Positions 9,547-18,737 are shown, numbered from the stretch's first letter. The stretch: DNA of 64,000 bases from Buchnera aphidicola (Symydobius americanus) (GCF_964059135.1 NZ_OZ060393.1:248001-312000), one strand, 5' to 3'. Program-made: numbers and translations. The notes: generated by a model from the sequence alone, not told the origin.

Positions 9547-10557
9547 TTGAATGTACATAACGCAAACATAATAGTTATGAAATATTTAAAAAATTTCAAA
9601 AATCAAAATATACTATTTTCTGGAAATATTTCAAAAGATTTTTTCTTATATTTTAAACTAACTAACATTAGAATACATGTACAACAAGATTATCACCCTA
9701 TGTTATTAAAAATTTTAAAAAAAAATAATATTTGTTTCAGAATCATTCCAAGAAAAAATTTTGTTTTAGATTGTAATATTCTAATATTTTTTTGGAGAAA
9801 AAATAAATTAGAATCTCAATTTCAAATAATTTATTTTTTATCCGTTTTAAAAAAAGATACTGAAATATTTATCATAGGAAAAACAAGAAGCGGTGTGAAT
9901 TGTGTCAAAAATTTTTTAAAACATTGGGTAGATATAAAAAAAATATATTATAAAAATAGATATGCTTTATATTATGGAAAAATAATTCAAAATTCTATTT
10001 TTATATTCAAAAAATATTTTAAAAAATATATTTGGAATAATTTAATTATTTATACTCTACCAGGAGTATTTGATTATAAAAGAATAGATAATGGAAGTAT
10101 ATTATTGATTTCAACATTTGATACAAATCTTCAAGGAAAAATATTAGATATTGGATGTGGTTCTGGAATTTTATCTATTGCATTAAATAAAATTTCTGAT
10201 AGAACTAAAATAACATTAATTGATAATAATAGTACTGCAATTTTATGTAGCAAAATTAACTTACGGAAAAATCACGTAAAAGCTAAAATTATTTTAAGTA
10301 ATATATATTCTGATATACAAGAAAAATTTAATTTAATTATATCTAATCCTTCTACTCATTCAGATATAAAAAATAATTTTAATGTAATTAAAAAAATTAT
10401 TCAAAATTCAAAAAAATATTTAAAAAAAAATGGTGAGTTAAGAATGGTGGTTCATTCTCATATATCTTGCAAGAAAGAATTTTTAAGTGTTTTTAATCAT
10501 TATAAAATTATAGCAAAATATAGACATTTTAATGTACACCAAGGAATATTAAAATAA
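9547..10557 (+). CDS. rsmC: 16S rRNA guanine-1207 N2-methyltransferase RsmC, altered catalytic motif
   Basis: 336 residues from a TTG start at 9547. A TGGAG site lies 10 bases upstream, and alignment to the E. coli N-terminus favours this start over the ATG at 9577. The inactive N-terminal domain (1-185) retains ILFSGN and GKTRSGV-type motifs. The C-terminal Rossmann domain carries the SAM motif ILDIGCGSGILSI near 199-211. The normally invariant NPPF catalytic motif reads NPST at 267-270. Family role: N2-methylation of G1207 of 16S rRNA. Activity is doubtful given the motif change, although the rest of the fold is maintained. It is followed by tRNA genes on the opposite strand. Confidence 0.88.
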   Translation: MNVHNANIIVMKYLKNFKNQNILFSGNISKDFFLYFKLTNIRIHVQQDYHPMLLKILKKNNICFRIIPRKNFVLDCNILIFFWRKNKLESQFQIIYFLSVLKKDTEIFIIGKTRSGVNCVKNFLKHWVDIKKIYYKNRYALYYGKIIQNSIFIFKKYFKKYIWNNLIIYTLPGVFDYKRIDNGSILLISTFDTNLQGKILDIGCGSGILSIALNKISDRTKITLIDNNSTAILCSKINLRKNHVKAKIILSNIYSDIQEKFNLIISNPSTHSDIKNNFNVIKKIIQNSKKYLKKNGELRMVVHSHISCKKEFLSVFNHYKIIAKYRHFNVHQGILK

Positions 10558-10562
10558 AACTG

Positions 10563-10649
10563 TGGTACCCAGAGCGGGAATCGAACCCGCAAAGCCGTTA
10601 AGCCGAGGGATTTTAAGTCCCTTGTGTTTACCAATTTCACCATCCGGGT
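10563..10649 (-). tRNA. tRNA-Leu(TAA)
   Basis: On the minus strand it folds as a class II tRNA with the anticodon in the loop of GGGACTTAAAATCCC and a long variable arm. It is close to E. coli leuZ. The acceptor stem pairs ACCCGGA with TCTGGGT, with one G-T. The discriminator is A and CCA is encoded, unlike the other tRNAs of this window. It decodes UUA/UUG, UUA being the dominant Leu codon here. Confidence 0.97.
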
Positions 10650-10654
10650 AAAAT

Positions 10655-10725
10655 AGGCGCGTTCTGGAATCGAACCAGATTATACGGATTTGCAGTCCGC
10701 TACATCACCAATCTGTCAACGCGCC
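10655..10725 (-). tRNA. tRNA-Cys(GCA)
   Basis: Minus strand, 71 nt, with acceptor GGCGCGT/ACGCGCC, anticodon GCA in a CTGCAAA loop, and discriminator T as in E. coli tRNA-Cys. CCA is not encoded. It sits 5 bases upstream of tRNA-Leu(TAA) on the same strand, so the two are probably cotranscribed. Confidence 0.97.
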
Positions 10726-10917
10726 GAAAATTTTTTTATAAAATTTAATTATAAGCTTTTTTATATACATTGTCCAATATATTTTATAATATTTTACATA
10801 TGATATTTATTATAATATGAAAAATTTTTTGAATAAATCTTTACATTCATGAAAACCTATATTATTATAAATTTATTTTAAGAATAAATATCAAGAATTT
10901 ATATTTACTAAAAAAAT

Positions 10918-11005
10918 GGAGGAGTGGCCGAGTGGTTTAAGGCAGCGGTCTTGAAAACCGCCGATGAATAATATTCATCCGAGAGTTCGAATCCCTCCTC
11001 CTCCA
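10918..11005 (+). tRNA. tRNA-Ser(TGA)
   Basis: Plus strand, 88 nt, class II, with acceptor GGAGGAG/CTCCTCC and anticodon TGA in the loop CTTGAAA. The long variable arm is GATGAATAATATTCATC. The T stem GAGAG/CCCTC has one A-C mismatch. The discriminator appears to be A, while E. coli serine tRNAs have G. CCA is not encoded. Confidence 0.95.
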
Positions 11006-11362
11006 ATTTTTTTTAAAAATATTTAAAAACAGAATTTTATTATAATCCAGTTAATATATTATTTTTTTTAATAAAATATTTTGTACTCTTATAAAATATA
11101 AATTTTAAATTTCATTTAACATGTACAACATGATTTAATTTAAATAATTACAAAGAAAATAAAATTTGAATTAAAATTCTATAAATATATTTCGATTTCT
11201 TTCATTCATTTATTCATCCCTTCATGCTTTCCTCTTCTATTTAATCTTGATAAAAACCAATCAAATATAAATTATAAATACTATTATGTAATATAATATT
11301 TTATAAATAATTTATACTTAATAACATGATTATCCAATTAATAAAATCAAAAAAAATTGTAT
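11006..11362. other. Intergenic, no gene seen
   Basis: 357 bp between tRNA-Ser(TGA) and the murJ stop. No open frame resembles a known protein. A purine/pyrimidine-skewed patch at about 11196-11250 is less A/T-rich than its surroundings and contains repeated TTCAT units. No clear terminator or promoter was found. Confidence 0.5.
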
Positions 11363-12904
11363 TTATATTTTAACTTTAAAATAAAAATGACTTAAACGAA
11401 CACCTAATAGAAATAAAGTAGTAAAATATATCAAAATAGCACAAAATAAAACAAATAATAAACGAAATAATCTGTATATAATAATTCCAACATCCCAAGA
11501 TGTTATAATATGTAAAATAAAAATTAAAAAAATTGACATTGCAAATGATGCAATAATTATTTTACTAATAAAAGAACACCAACCAGGTTGAGGAAAGAAA
11601 ATTTTGTTTTTATATAAATACCAATATAGTAATGCAGAATTTAACCATGCTGATATACTAATTGAGATGGATAATCCAAAATAACCCAGAGAAGTAGATA
11701 ATAACACTACATTTATAGATTGAGTAATAATGATTGTAATAATAGAAATAATCATTGGAGTAATAGTATCTTGTCTAGCATAAAAAGCAGGAGACAAAAT
11801 TTTTACTAAAATTAATGCAATCAATCCAATTGCATATCCTATCAATGATTTTTCTGTCATGATAGTATCAAATTGTGTAAATTTTCCGTATTGAAATAAA
11901 ACAGCAATAATTGGATGTGATAAAATATATAATATAATCGAACTAGGTAAACTAATTAATAAACCGACACGTAAACCCCAATCAAGTAATTTAGAAAATG
12001 CAACCTCTGCATTATTAGCAAAGCTTTTAGTTAAACATGATAGCAAAATTGTTCCAAGTGATATACCTAATATACCTACAGGTAATTCAATAAGTCTATC
12101 GGCATAATACATCCACGATACTGAGCCTGAAATAAATAGTGATGCTAAAATACCATTAATAAACAAAGAAACATGATTTGCTGATACTCCTAATACACCA
12201 ATTCCAATCTTACTAACTAAACTTGATATTTCCGGAATATGAAGGTTAATTCTTGGCCTAACTAACATATTAATTTTTTTTAAATATAAAAACTGATATA
12301 AAAACTGTAAACAACCTCCTATAATTACTGACCATGCTAGAGATAATATAGGAATTTGAAAATATTTTGTAAAAATTAAAATAAAAGATATCATACTTAT
12401 ATTTAATAAAATAGGAGAAAAAACTGGTATTAAAAAATATCCCCAAATATTAAGTATAGCGGTAGTTAAAGAAGCTAATGAAATAAAAAAAACATAAGGA
12501 AAAGTAATTCGTAATAATTTTGTAGCTAATATAAATTCTTCTGGTTTTTTAAAAAATCCCGGTGCAACAATTAAAACGATATAAGGAGCAAAAAAAAACC
12601 CTAAAAAAATTACACAAGATAATATTAAAATCATGAATCCTAAAATATAAGAAAAAAATTGTCTAGTTAAATTGATATTTTCTTTTTTTTTATATTTTAC
12701 AAAAATTGGAATAATTACCTGTAAAAAAGCACCTTCCGCAAAAATACGTCTTAATAAATTTGGAACTTTAAAAGCAATAAAGAAAGAATCAGTTGCTATA
12801 GATACCCCGAATGTATATGCAATAATAAAATCTCGTAAAAAACTTAAAATACGAGATAAAAACGTAATCATACTAATATTAATTAAAGACTTTAAAAGAT
12901 TCAT
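11363..12904 (-). CDS. murJ: Lipid II flippase MurJ (MviN)
   Basis: 513 residues from the ATG at 12904; E. coli MurJ is 511 and starts MNLLKSL, as here. An upstream in-frame TTG at 12922 is less likely. About 14 hydrophobic segments cover the protein. Family motifs include TDSFFIAFKVPNLLRRIFAEGAF near 40-62, GSVSWMYYADRLIE-type and FQYGKFT. It flips undecaprenyl-linked lipid II across the inner membrane for peptidoglycan synthesis. It faces flgH divergently, as in the enterobacterial murJ/flg arrangement. Its conservation implies some peptidoglycan synthesis is kept even though murA and glmM are missing from their usual neighbourhoods in this window. Confidence 0.96.
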   Translation of the reverse strand: MNLLKSLINISMITFLSRILSFLRDFIIAYTFGVSIATDSFFIAFKVPNLLRRIFAEGAFLQVIIPIFVKYKKKENINLTRQFFSYILGFMILILSCVIFLGFFFAPYIVLIVAPGFFKKPEEFILATKLLRITFPYVFFISLASLTTAILNIWGYFLIPVFSPILLNISMISFILIFTKYFQIPILSLAWSVIIGGCLQFLYQFLYLKKINMLVRPRINLHIPEISSLVSKIGIGVLGVSANHVSLFINGILASLFISGSVSWMYYADRLIELPVGILGISLGTILLSCLTKSFANNAEVAFSKLLDWGLRVGLLISLPSSIILYILSHPIIAVLFQYGKFTQFDTIMTEKSLIGYAIGLIALILVKILSPAFYARQDTITPMIISIITIIITQSINVVLLSTSLGYFGLSISISISAWLNSALLYWYLYKNKIFFPQPGWCSFISKIIIASFAMSIFLIFILHIITSWDVGIIIYRLFRLLFVLFCAILIYFTTLFLLGVRLSHFYFKVKI

Positions 12905-13242
12905 AATTTTAATAATATTCAAATTAATATTTTAAATTGATCAACTCATATTTAAAATATTATTGTTTATTTAATTAATTTAAATATATTATATAACAAT
13001 ATTTCTAAAATCTAAATATTTATTGCATAATCTTGAATATTTTTAAACATATTTAAGTAATTTATACATGAATTATTAAAATTTAATCAAATAATAAAAT
13101 TTTTTAAAATTTAAAATGATATTTTTAAAGAAATAAACAAGTTAAATATAAAAACATTAATATATTCTTAAAATAAATATGATATTATACTATATGCATA
13201 ATTTTAATTATGAGAATTTAATATATTTCAGGTAAAATATTA
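12905..13242. other. Intergenic between murJ and flgH
   Basis: 338 bp of extreme A/T content between divergent genes. In E. coli this position holds flgN, flgM and flgA through flgG. No frame here resembles any of them, so they appear fully erased. It must contain promoters for murJ and probably flgH; a TATACT-like box near 13188 is a weak candidate. Confidence 0.5.
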
Positions 13243-13923
13243 ATGAAAAAATGTTTTTTATTTCAAAAAAAATACTATTTTATAATTATGATGTTATTTA
13301 TATTAAATGGATGCGCATCATGTATAAAAGAACCAATCAAAAAAAATTTTATAAAAAATATATCCTTAGAAAAAAAATACAGTTACTCTACAATTTATAC
13401 TAATATCAATAATGATGAAACTAATGATTTATTTCAAGACAATCATAAATATAAAATTGGAGATACTATTACTGTTTTAATTCAGGAATCTTTTCAATCT
13501 AAAAACCAAACATCTTATCATTTTATAAAACAAAATAATCAAAAAATAAACATTAACATACAAAAAAATTTCCTGAAAAACGATAAAGATCATGCTAAAA
13601 AATCTATTGAAAATAATGATAAAAAATATATTTCTAGATTAAATAAATATTTAAATAAAAATATATTTATAACAACCATTACTACACAAATAACTGATAT
13701 TGATTCTTATGGAAATTTCAAAATATATGGAGAAAAAAAAATTTCTTGTAATGAATATTCAGAAAATATTCAATTTTCTGGAATAATTAATCCCAAGATG
13801 ATTGATATGCATAATTCTATTCCATCATCATTAATTTCAAATTTACATATTAAATATTGCAATAAACAGGATTATCCTGTTCAAAAAAATAATTGGATAA
13901 AACAAATATTATTTATGATTTAA
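13243..13923 (+). CDS. flgH: Flagellar L-ring lipoprotein FlgH
   Basis: 226 residues (E. coli 232). The N-terminus is a lipoprotein signal peptide with lipobox LNGC and acylation cysteine C24. The body contains the FlgH core YKIGDTITVLIQES near 77-90, which matches the family DLITVVLQE-type strand, and a beta-rich C-terminus (FSGIINPKMID). FlgH forms the L-ring bushing in the outer membrane, around the rod. The centre is lysine/asparagine-rich and diverged. A CAGGT site precedes the ATG. Rod and hook genes that normally precede it are absent from this locus, so its partner structure is uncertain. Confidence 0.9.
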   Translation: MKKCFLFQKKYYFIIMMLFILNGCASCIKEPIKKNFIKNISLEKKYSYSTIYTNINNDETNDLFQDNHKYKIGDTITVLIQESFQSKNQTSYHFIKQNNQKININIQKNFLKNDKDHAKKSIENNDKKYISRLNKYLNKNIFITTITTQITDIDSYGNFKIYGEKKISCNEYSENIQFSGIINPKMIDMHNSIPSSLISNLHIKYCNKQDYPVQKNNWIKQILFMI

Positions 13924-13984
13924 AAAATATGTAATGTAAATATCATTAAATTATTCTTATGCTTATTATATAAAGGTTTAAAAT

Positions 13985-15025
13985 ATGTCATGGTTAAAAA
14001 AAATTTTAGGAATATGTTTAGTTTTGATTAGTTTAAATGTCTATGCAGAAAAAATTAAAAATATATCTATTATACAAACTAATCTTGAAGATAAGTTAAT
14101 AGGATATGGATTAGTTGTTGGTTTAGACGGTACTGGTGATCACATTTCAGAAGCTATATTTACCTCAAATGCATTAAATAATATGTTATTAAAATTGGGT
14201 ATTAATAATATAGGCAACAAAAATTTAAAATTAAAAAATATAGCATCAGTAATTGTAACAGCAAATTTATCATCTTCTTTTAGAAAAGGAGAAAAAATTA
14301 ATGTTATGGTTTCATCAATAGGAAATTCTAATAATTTAAAAAATGGAATATTATTAAATACTCCCTTAAAAGGAACAAATAATAAAATTTATGCTATTGC
14401 TCAAGGAAAAATATCTACTAAAAATCATATGAAAAATTTTTCTACAAAACAAGATACATTTAAATGTAATGGAATTATTCCTTTTGGAGCATTAATAAAA
14501 AAATCTTTAAATAATCATCATAGGAATCACGAAAAAATCAATTTACAAATTTTTTCAGAAAATTTTAATTTAATTCAAAAAATCAGTAGCGCAATCAATA
14601 ATTATTATCCTAATGTAGCAATTCCTATTAATAATAAAACCATTGAATTAAAATTACCACTTGATCATATCAAAAAAAATTACATGCTATCTAAAATTCA
14701 AAATATAGATATACCAATCTTTAAAAAAAAATATCAAATTATTTTTAATAAAAAAGATGGTTTAATCATGATGAATAATATTATTCATATCAATGAATGT
14801 ATCATAGAAAATAATAATATATCAATTTTTATTAAAAAGAATCAGCATTATATTATTTATAATAAAAACAATCATAAAAAATATTTTTTTTTAAAATCCT
14901 ATAACCATCTTGATGAATTAATTAATCTTTTAAATACATTAAAACTTCAAAAGAATGAAATTCTTTCAATATTAAAAAATATGAAAAATATGAATTGTTT
15001 TCAAGCTCATTTAAAAATCGTATAA
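13985..15025 (+). CDS. flgI: Flagellar P-ring protein FlgI
   Basis: 346 residues (E. coli 365). It begins with a Sec signal peptide (KKILGICLVLISLNVYAEK), consistent with periplasmic export. The next part, LIGYGLVVGLDGTGD, is the hallmark FlgI motif, followed by NMLLKLGI and KLKNIASVIVTANL. FlgI assembles the P-ring in the periplasm. The C-terminal half is eroded but the reading frame is open. It lies 61 bp after flgH. The genes that follow in E. coli, flgJ, flgK and flgL, are missing, and rne converges directly, 24 bp from its stop. Confidence 0.92.
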   Translation: MSWLKKILGICLVLISLNVYAEKIKNISIIQTNLEDKLIGYGLVVGLDGTGDHISEAIFTSNALNNMLLKLGINNIGNKNLKLKNIASVIVTANLSSSFRKGEKINVMVSSIGNSNNLKNGILLNTPLKGTNNKIYAIAQGKISTKNHMKNFSTKQDTFKCNGIIPFGALIKKSLNNHHRNHEKINLQIFSENFNLIQKISSAINNYYPNVAIPINNKTIELKLPLDHIKKNYMLSKIQNIDIPIFKKKYQIIFNKKDGLIMMNNIIHINECIIENNNISIFIKKNQHYIIYNKNNHKKYFFLKSYNHLDELINLLNTLKLQKNEILSILKNMKNMNCFQAHLKIV

Positions 15026-15049
15026 ATATTATTAAAATTTATTTTTAAA

Positions 15050-16285
15050 TTATTTAAATCTGACCAATGGAGGACAAATATAATTATATTTTTTATCAGA
15101 ATGTGTATTGAGCTTTTCGCGCGATAATTCTAATATTCCAAAATTAGAAATACGTCCTACTTGAATACGAGCTCGATCTTCTAAAAGATTTGTTTTTAAT
15201 ATTTTTTCAATCATTCTACAATTTTTCATAACTTTCATATTAATTAAATCGATTAAAATTAATCCACCAATATCTCTTAATCTTAACTGACGAACAACCT
15301 CAATAACTGCTTCTAAATTAATTTTAAAAGCTGTATCTTCAATATTTTTACCTACATATGAACGTGACGAATTTACATCAATAATTGTACATGCTTCTGT
15401 AAAATCTAGAATTAAAGATCCTCCCGAAGGTAATCTAATTTCTCTTTTAGATAATAAATTAATTTGATTATCAATATTATAATATTTAAAAATTGGAATA
15501 GTATTAGAATACAATCTCATTTTTTTATAAATATCAATTTTTTTAAAAAAAAATGTATAAAAATGAATCATATTAAATATCTCTATATTATCAATAATAA
15601 TTTGATCAATATCATTATATAAATAATCTTCAAATATTCTCATAATAATTTTATTTTTATAAAAGATTATTCCAGGATATAGAGAATATTTAGAAATTTT
15701 AAAAATTTCATTTAAGCAATTTAATAATAATGCAAAATCATATTTAATCTTTTTGATATCTTTTCCTAAACTAGAAGTACGAACAATTAAACTGACATTA
15801 TTGGGTATATCAAATGTTAAAAGATTATCTTTAATTGTTTTTCTATCTTTTCCTTGAATTTTTTTTGATATAAAAATATTTTTTTTATTACTTAACTTTA
15901 ATATTAAATAAATCCCTGATAATTGAATAAAAGTAGTTAATTTCACACCTTTTTTTTTATTTTCTTCACGAATAATTTGTACAATTACTCTTTGATTTTT
16001 TTGAAGCATATTTTTTACATTTGATATATCTAAATAATTTTGATTTTTTAAAAAATAATAATCAGCAATTTCTTTAAATGGAAGAAATCCATATTTTTTT
16101 TCCCCATAATCCACAAAAACAGCTTCTATACTAGGTATGATATTAATAATTTTTCCTTGATATATATTTAATTTTTTTTTAATACAAGTTAAATTATTTA
16201 ATTCTAAATTATATAAAATATTATTATTTAAATAAGCTATTCGAAACTCTTTATTTTGTTGAAAATTAATTATCATTTTTTTCAT
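15050..16285 (-). CDS. rne: Ribonuclease E, catalytic core only, truncated at the zinc link
   Basis: 411 residues against 1061 in E. coli. Residue numbering matches E. coli without net shift. S1-domain F57, F67 and K112, the 5'-sensor R169 and T170, and the DNase I-like catalytic D303 and D346 are all present. The zinc-link Cys at 404 remains (ICPP), but position 407 is Leu and the protein ends four residues later. The small dimerisation domain and the whole degradosome scaffold are therefore missing. The function would be 5'-end-dependent mRNA and rRNA decay or processing. The stop abuts flgI, suggesting one deletion removed flgJ-L and the 3' part of rne. Confidence 0.93.
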   Translation of the reverse strand: MKKMIINFQQNKEFRIAYLNNNILYNLELNNLTCIKKKLNIYQGKIINIIPSIEAVFVDYGEKKYGFLPFKEIADYYFLKNQNYLDISNVKNMLQKNQRVIVQIIREENKKKGVKLTTFIQLSGIYLILKLSNKKNIFISKKIQGKDRKTIKDNLLTFDIPNNVSLIVRTSSLGKDIKKIKYDFALLLNCLNEIFKISKYSLYPGIIFYKNKIIMRIFEDYLYNDIDQIIIDNIEIFNMIHFYTFFFKKIDIYKKMRLYSNTIPIFKYYNIDNQINLLSKREIRLPSGGSLILDFTEACTIIDVNSSRSYVGKNIEDTAFKINLEAVIEVVRQLRLRDIGGLILIDLINMKVMKNCRMIEKILKTNLLEDRARIQVGRISNFGILELSREKLNTHSDKKYNYICPPLVRFK

Positions 16286-16407
16286 AGTAAAATTTAATCA
16301 TTTAAAAAAAATTAATATTAATATTATAATAAATTTACTATATTAAATATTATTAAAACACATGTAAATATTTTATATATATGAAAGTTATATTATGAGG
16401 ATAAATA

Positions 16408-17340
16408 TTGGATAAAAAAATATCTGTATCAATTGTAAAGATTGATAAAGAAATGATAAATCAACGTATAGATAATTTTATAAAATCTCAATTTAGAAAA
16501 ATACCAAAAGGTTTATTATATAAAATTATAAGAATTGGTCGTATTCGAGTAAATAAAAAAAGAGTTAAACCAGATTATAAATTAAAAATAGGTGATATAT
16601 TAAGAATTCCACCCTTTCATGAAAAAAAAATAAAAAAAAATATTACAATCAACTTAAATATTAAAAAAAAATTATTATCTAGCATTTTATATGAAGATGA
16701 ATATTTATTGGTAATTAATAAACCACCAGGAATAGCAGTACATGGAGGAAGCGGATTAAATTTTGGTATTATTGAAGGCTTTAGATTATTAAAAGAAAAA
16801 TATCAATATTTAGAATTAATACATCGATTAGATAAAAATACATCTGGAATATTAATGCTTGCGAAAAAAAAATCCTGTTTAAAAAATATTCATGAACAAT
16901 TTAGAAAAAAAATCATCGAAAAACAATACATAGCTTTAGTTCATGGAAAATGGAAAGATAATATAAGAATTATATCAAAACCATTAATAAAAAATAAATT
17001 ATTTAATGGAAAAAAACACGTTACAATCAGTTGTAATGGAAAACAATCAAAAACTATTTTTATAGTAAAAAAACGTTTTGATTTAAATACGATGTTATTA
17101 ATCATTCCAAAAACTGGTCGTACACATCAAATTAGAGTACATGCTGCATATGCAGGACATCCAATTATTTTTGATAACTATTATGGAAATAAAAAATTAG
17201 ATTACCAAATTAATCAAAAATATCAACATGAAAAAATTTTATTACATGCAATAAAAATTTCTTTTTTTCATCCATTAAGTAAAAAAAAAATTTATATTAA
17301 AGCACCTTTAGAAAATAGATTTAAAAAATATTTAAAATAA
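16408..17340 (+). CDS. rluC: 23S rRNA pseudouridine synthase RluC (955/2504/2580)
   Basis: 310 residues from a TTG at 16408, with a GAGG site 7 bases upstream. The alignment VSIVKIDKEMINQRIDNFI fits the E. coli N-terminus, so the non-ATG start is preferred. An S4-like RNA-binding domain (about 18-75, RIRVNKKRVKPDYKLKIGD) precedes the RluA-type catalytic domain with HRLDKNTSG, containing the catalytic Asp. GRTHQIRVHAAYAGHPI is also intact. It isomerises three uridines in 23S rRNA. It is divergent from rne, as in enterobacteria, and followed by rpmF. Confidence 0.94.
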   Translation: MDKKISVSIVKIDKEMINQRIDNFIKSQFRKIPKGLLYKIIRIGRIRVNKKRVKPDYKLKIGDILRIPPFHEKKIKKNITINLNIKKKLLSSILYEDEYLLVINKPPGIAVHGGSGLNFGIIEGFRLLKEKYQYLELIHRLDKNTSGILMLAKKKSCLKNIHEQFRKKIIEKQYIALVHGKWKDNIRIISKPLIKNKLFNGKKHVTISCNGKQSKTIFIVKKRFDLNTMLLIIPKTGRTHQIRVHAAYAGHPIIFDNYYGNKKLDYQINQKYQHEKILLHAIKISFFHPLSKKKIYIKAPLENRFKKYLK

Positions 17341-17468
17341 TTGTTATTTTAAATAAAGTATATAATATATGTAAAAATTCATTTTTAAAAATATTATTTA
17401 TGAAATCAATTTATTAATAGAATATATAATAAATTATTAATTATCATTTTAAGGGAGAAATTAAAATT

Positions 17469-17645
17469 ATGGCAGTACAAAAAAGTAAACCTACTAGATC
17501 AAAAAGGGGTATGAGAAGATCTCATGATCAACTAAAAAAATTATCTTTATCCTGCGATAAAGTAAGTAAAGAAATACATATTCGACATTGTGTAACTAAA
17601 AAAAAATTTTATAAAGGAAAAAAAATTATCACTGATAACAAATAA
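17469..17645 (+). CDS. rpmF: 50S ribosomal protein L32
   Basis: 58 residues (E. coli 57). It reads [20 protein letters not shown] at the N-terminus, the L32 signature. AAGGGAG lies upstream of the ATG as a strong ribosome binding site. It is placed between rluC and fabD, as in enterobacteria where rpmF heads the fab cluster. The C-terminus is lysine-rich. The upstream yceD gene of E. coli is absent. Confidence 0.96.
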   Translation: MAVQKSKPTRSKRGMRRSHDQLKKLSLSCDKVSKEIHIRHCVTKKKFYKGKKIITDNK

Positions 17646-17772
17646 ATTTATCACAATAATTTTTAATATCACATAAAAATAAAATATTAAATATATATAT
17701 AATTAATATATACAACCAATGTATTAAATATATTTAATATTTTGATAAAATTTTATCATAGGTACATTATGT

Positions 17773-18735
17773 ATGGTATCCATAGCAATGATTTTCCCGG
17801 GTCAGGGTTCACAAAAAATTGGGGCACTATCTCAATTATCAAAACAAAATATTATTATTAAAGATACATTTGAAGAAGCATCAGAATATTTAAAATACAA
17901 TTTATGGAAGTTAATAAATTACGGACCTTTTAAAAAAATAAATCAAAGTAAATATGCACAACCGTTGATATTAGTTTCGTCTATAGCTATTTATCGACTT
18001 TGGAAAAAAATGGGGGGATGTAACCCACATATATCCGCAGGTCATAGTTTGGGAGAATATTCTGCATTAGTTTGTGGCAATTCCATAAATTTTGAAGATG
18101 CTGTAAAATTTATTCAGCAACGAGGAAAAATAATGGAAAATTGTGTGCAAAATCAAGAAGTTTGTATGAAAGTAATTTCAGGATTACGCGAAAAAACAAT
18201 ATTAAATTTATGTAAAAAATATTCAAATTATAATATTGTAAATATTGCAAGTATCAATGCAAAAACACAAATCGTAATATCTGGACACAAAATTGCAGTT
18301 GAAAAAACTGCTCAAGAATGCAAAAAAATTGGAGCTAAATTAATTGTAAATATACCAATTAATATCTCTTCACATTGTGAAATTATGAAAAAAATTTCTA
18401 TAAAAATATCCCAAAAACTAAGAAAAATTTCTTTTCAAACTCCTTTATATACAATATTAAATAGCATTTTTATAAAAAAATACCAAACAAAAAAAGATAT
18501 TTGTGATAATTTAACTAAACAATTATATCATCCTGTACAATGGGAAAAAACAGTTAAAGTACTTCAAAAAAACACAGATATTACGTTAGAAGTTGGACCT
18601 AGAGAAATTTTAACTAATTTATATAAAAAATATTACTTTTCAAAATGTATTTCAATTAATAATCCCCAAAATTTTTTCTTAGCTCTAGAATTATCTCAAA
18701 ACAAAACAAACAAAAAAAATAATAGTATAAACTAA
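17773..18735 (+). CDS. fabD: Malonyl-CoA:ACP transacylase FabD
   Basis: 320 residues (E. coli 309). The N-terminal MIFPGQGSQ loop and the nucleophile motif GHSLGEYSA with Ser92 are intact. It moves malonyl groups from CoA to acyl carrier protein for fatty acid elongation. The ATG at 17773 puts the FPGQGSQ motif at the same distance from the start as in E. coli. Two 16-bp A/T palindromes lie just upstream (17723-17738 and 17743-17758). fabG begins 2 bases after its stop, so the two are cotranscribed. The extra length is a lysine/asparagine tail. Confidence 0.96.
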   Translation: MVSIAMIFPGQGSQKIGALSQLSKQNIIIKDTFEEASEYLKYNLWKLINYGPFKKINQSKYAQPLILVSSIAIYRLWKKMGGCNPHISAGHSLGEYSALVCGNSINFEDAVKFIQQRGKIMENCVQNQEVCMKVISGLREKTILNLCKKYSNYNIVNIASINAKTQIVISGHKIAVEKTAQECKKIGAKLIVNIPINISSHCEIMKKISIKISQKLRKISFQTPLYTILNSIFIKKYQTKKDICDNLTKQLYHPVQWEKTVKVLQKNTDITLEVGPREILTNLYKKYYFSKCISINNPQNFFLALELSQNKTNKKNNSIN

Positions 18736-18737
18736 AA

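Noticed and set aside
9577-10557. ATG 9577 as the rsmC start
   Set aside because: The TTG at 9547 has a good ribosome binding site and the ten residues after it align with the E. coli N-terminus.
17723-17758. Two 16-bp A/T palindromes upstream of fabD as operator sites
   Set aside because: A/T palindromes of this size are expected often by chance at this base composition, and no matching regulator is known here.
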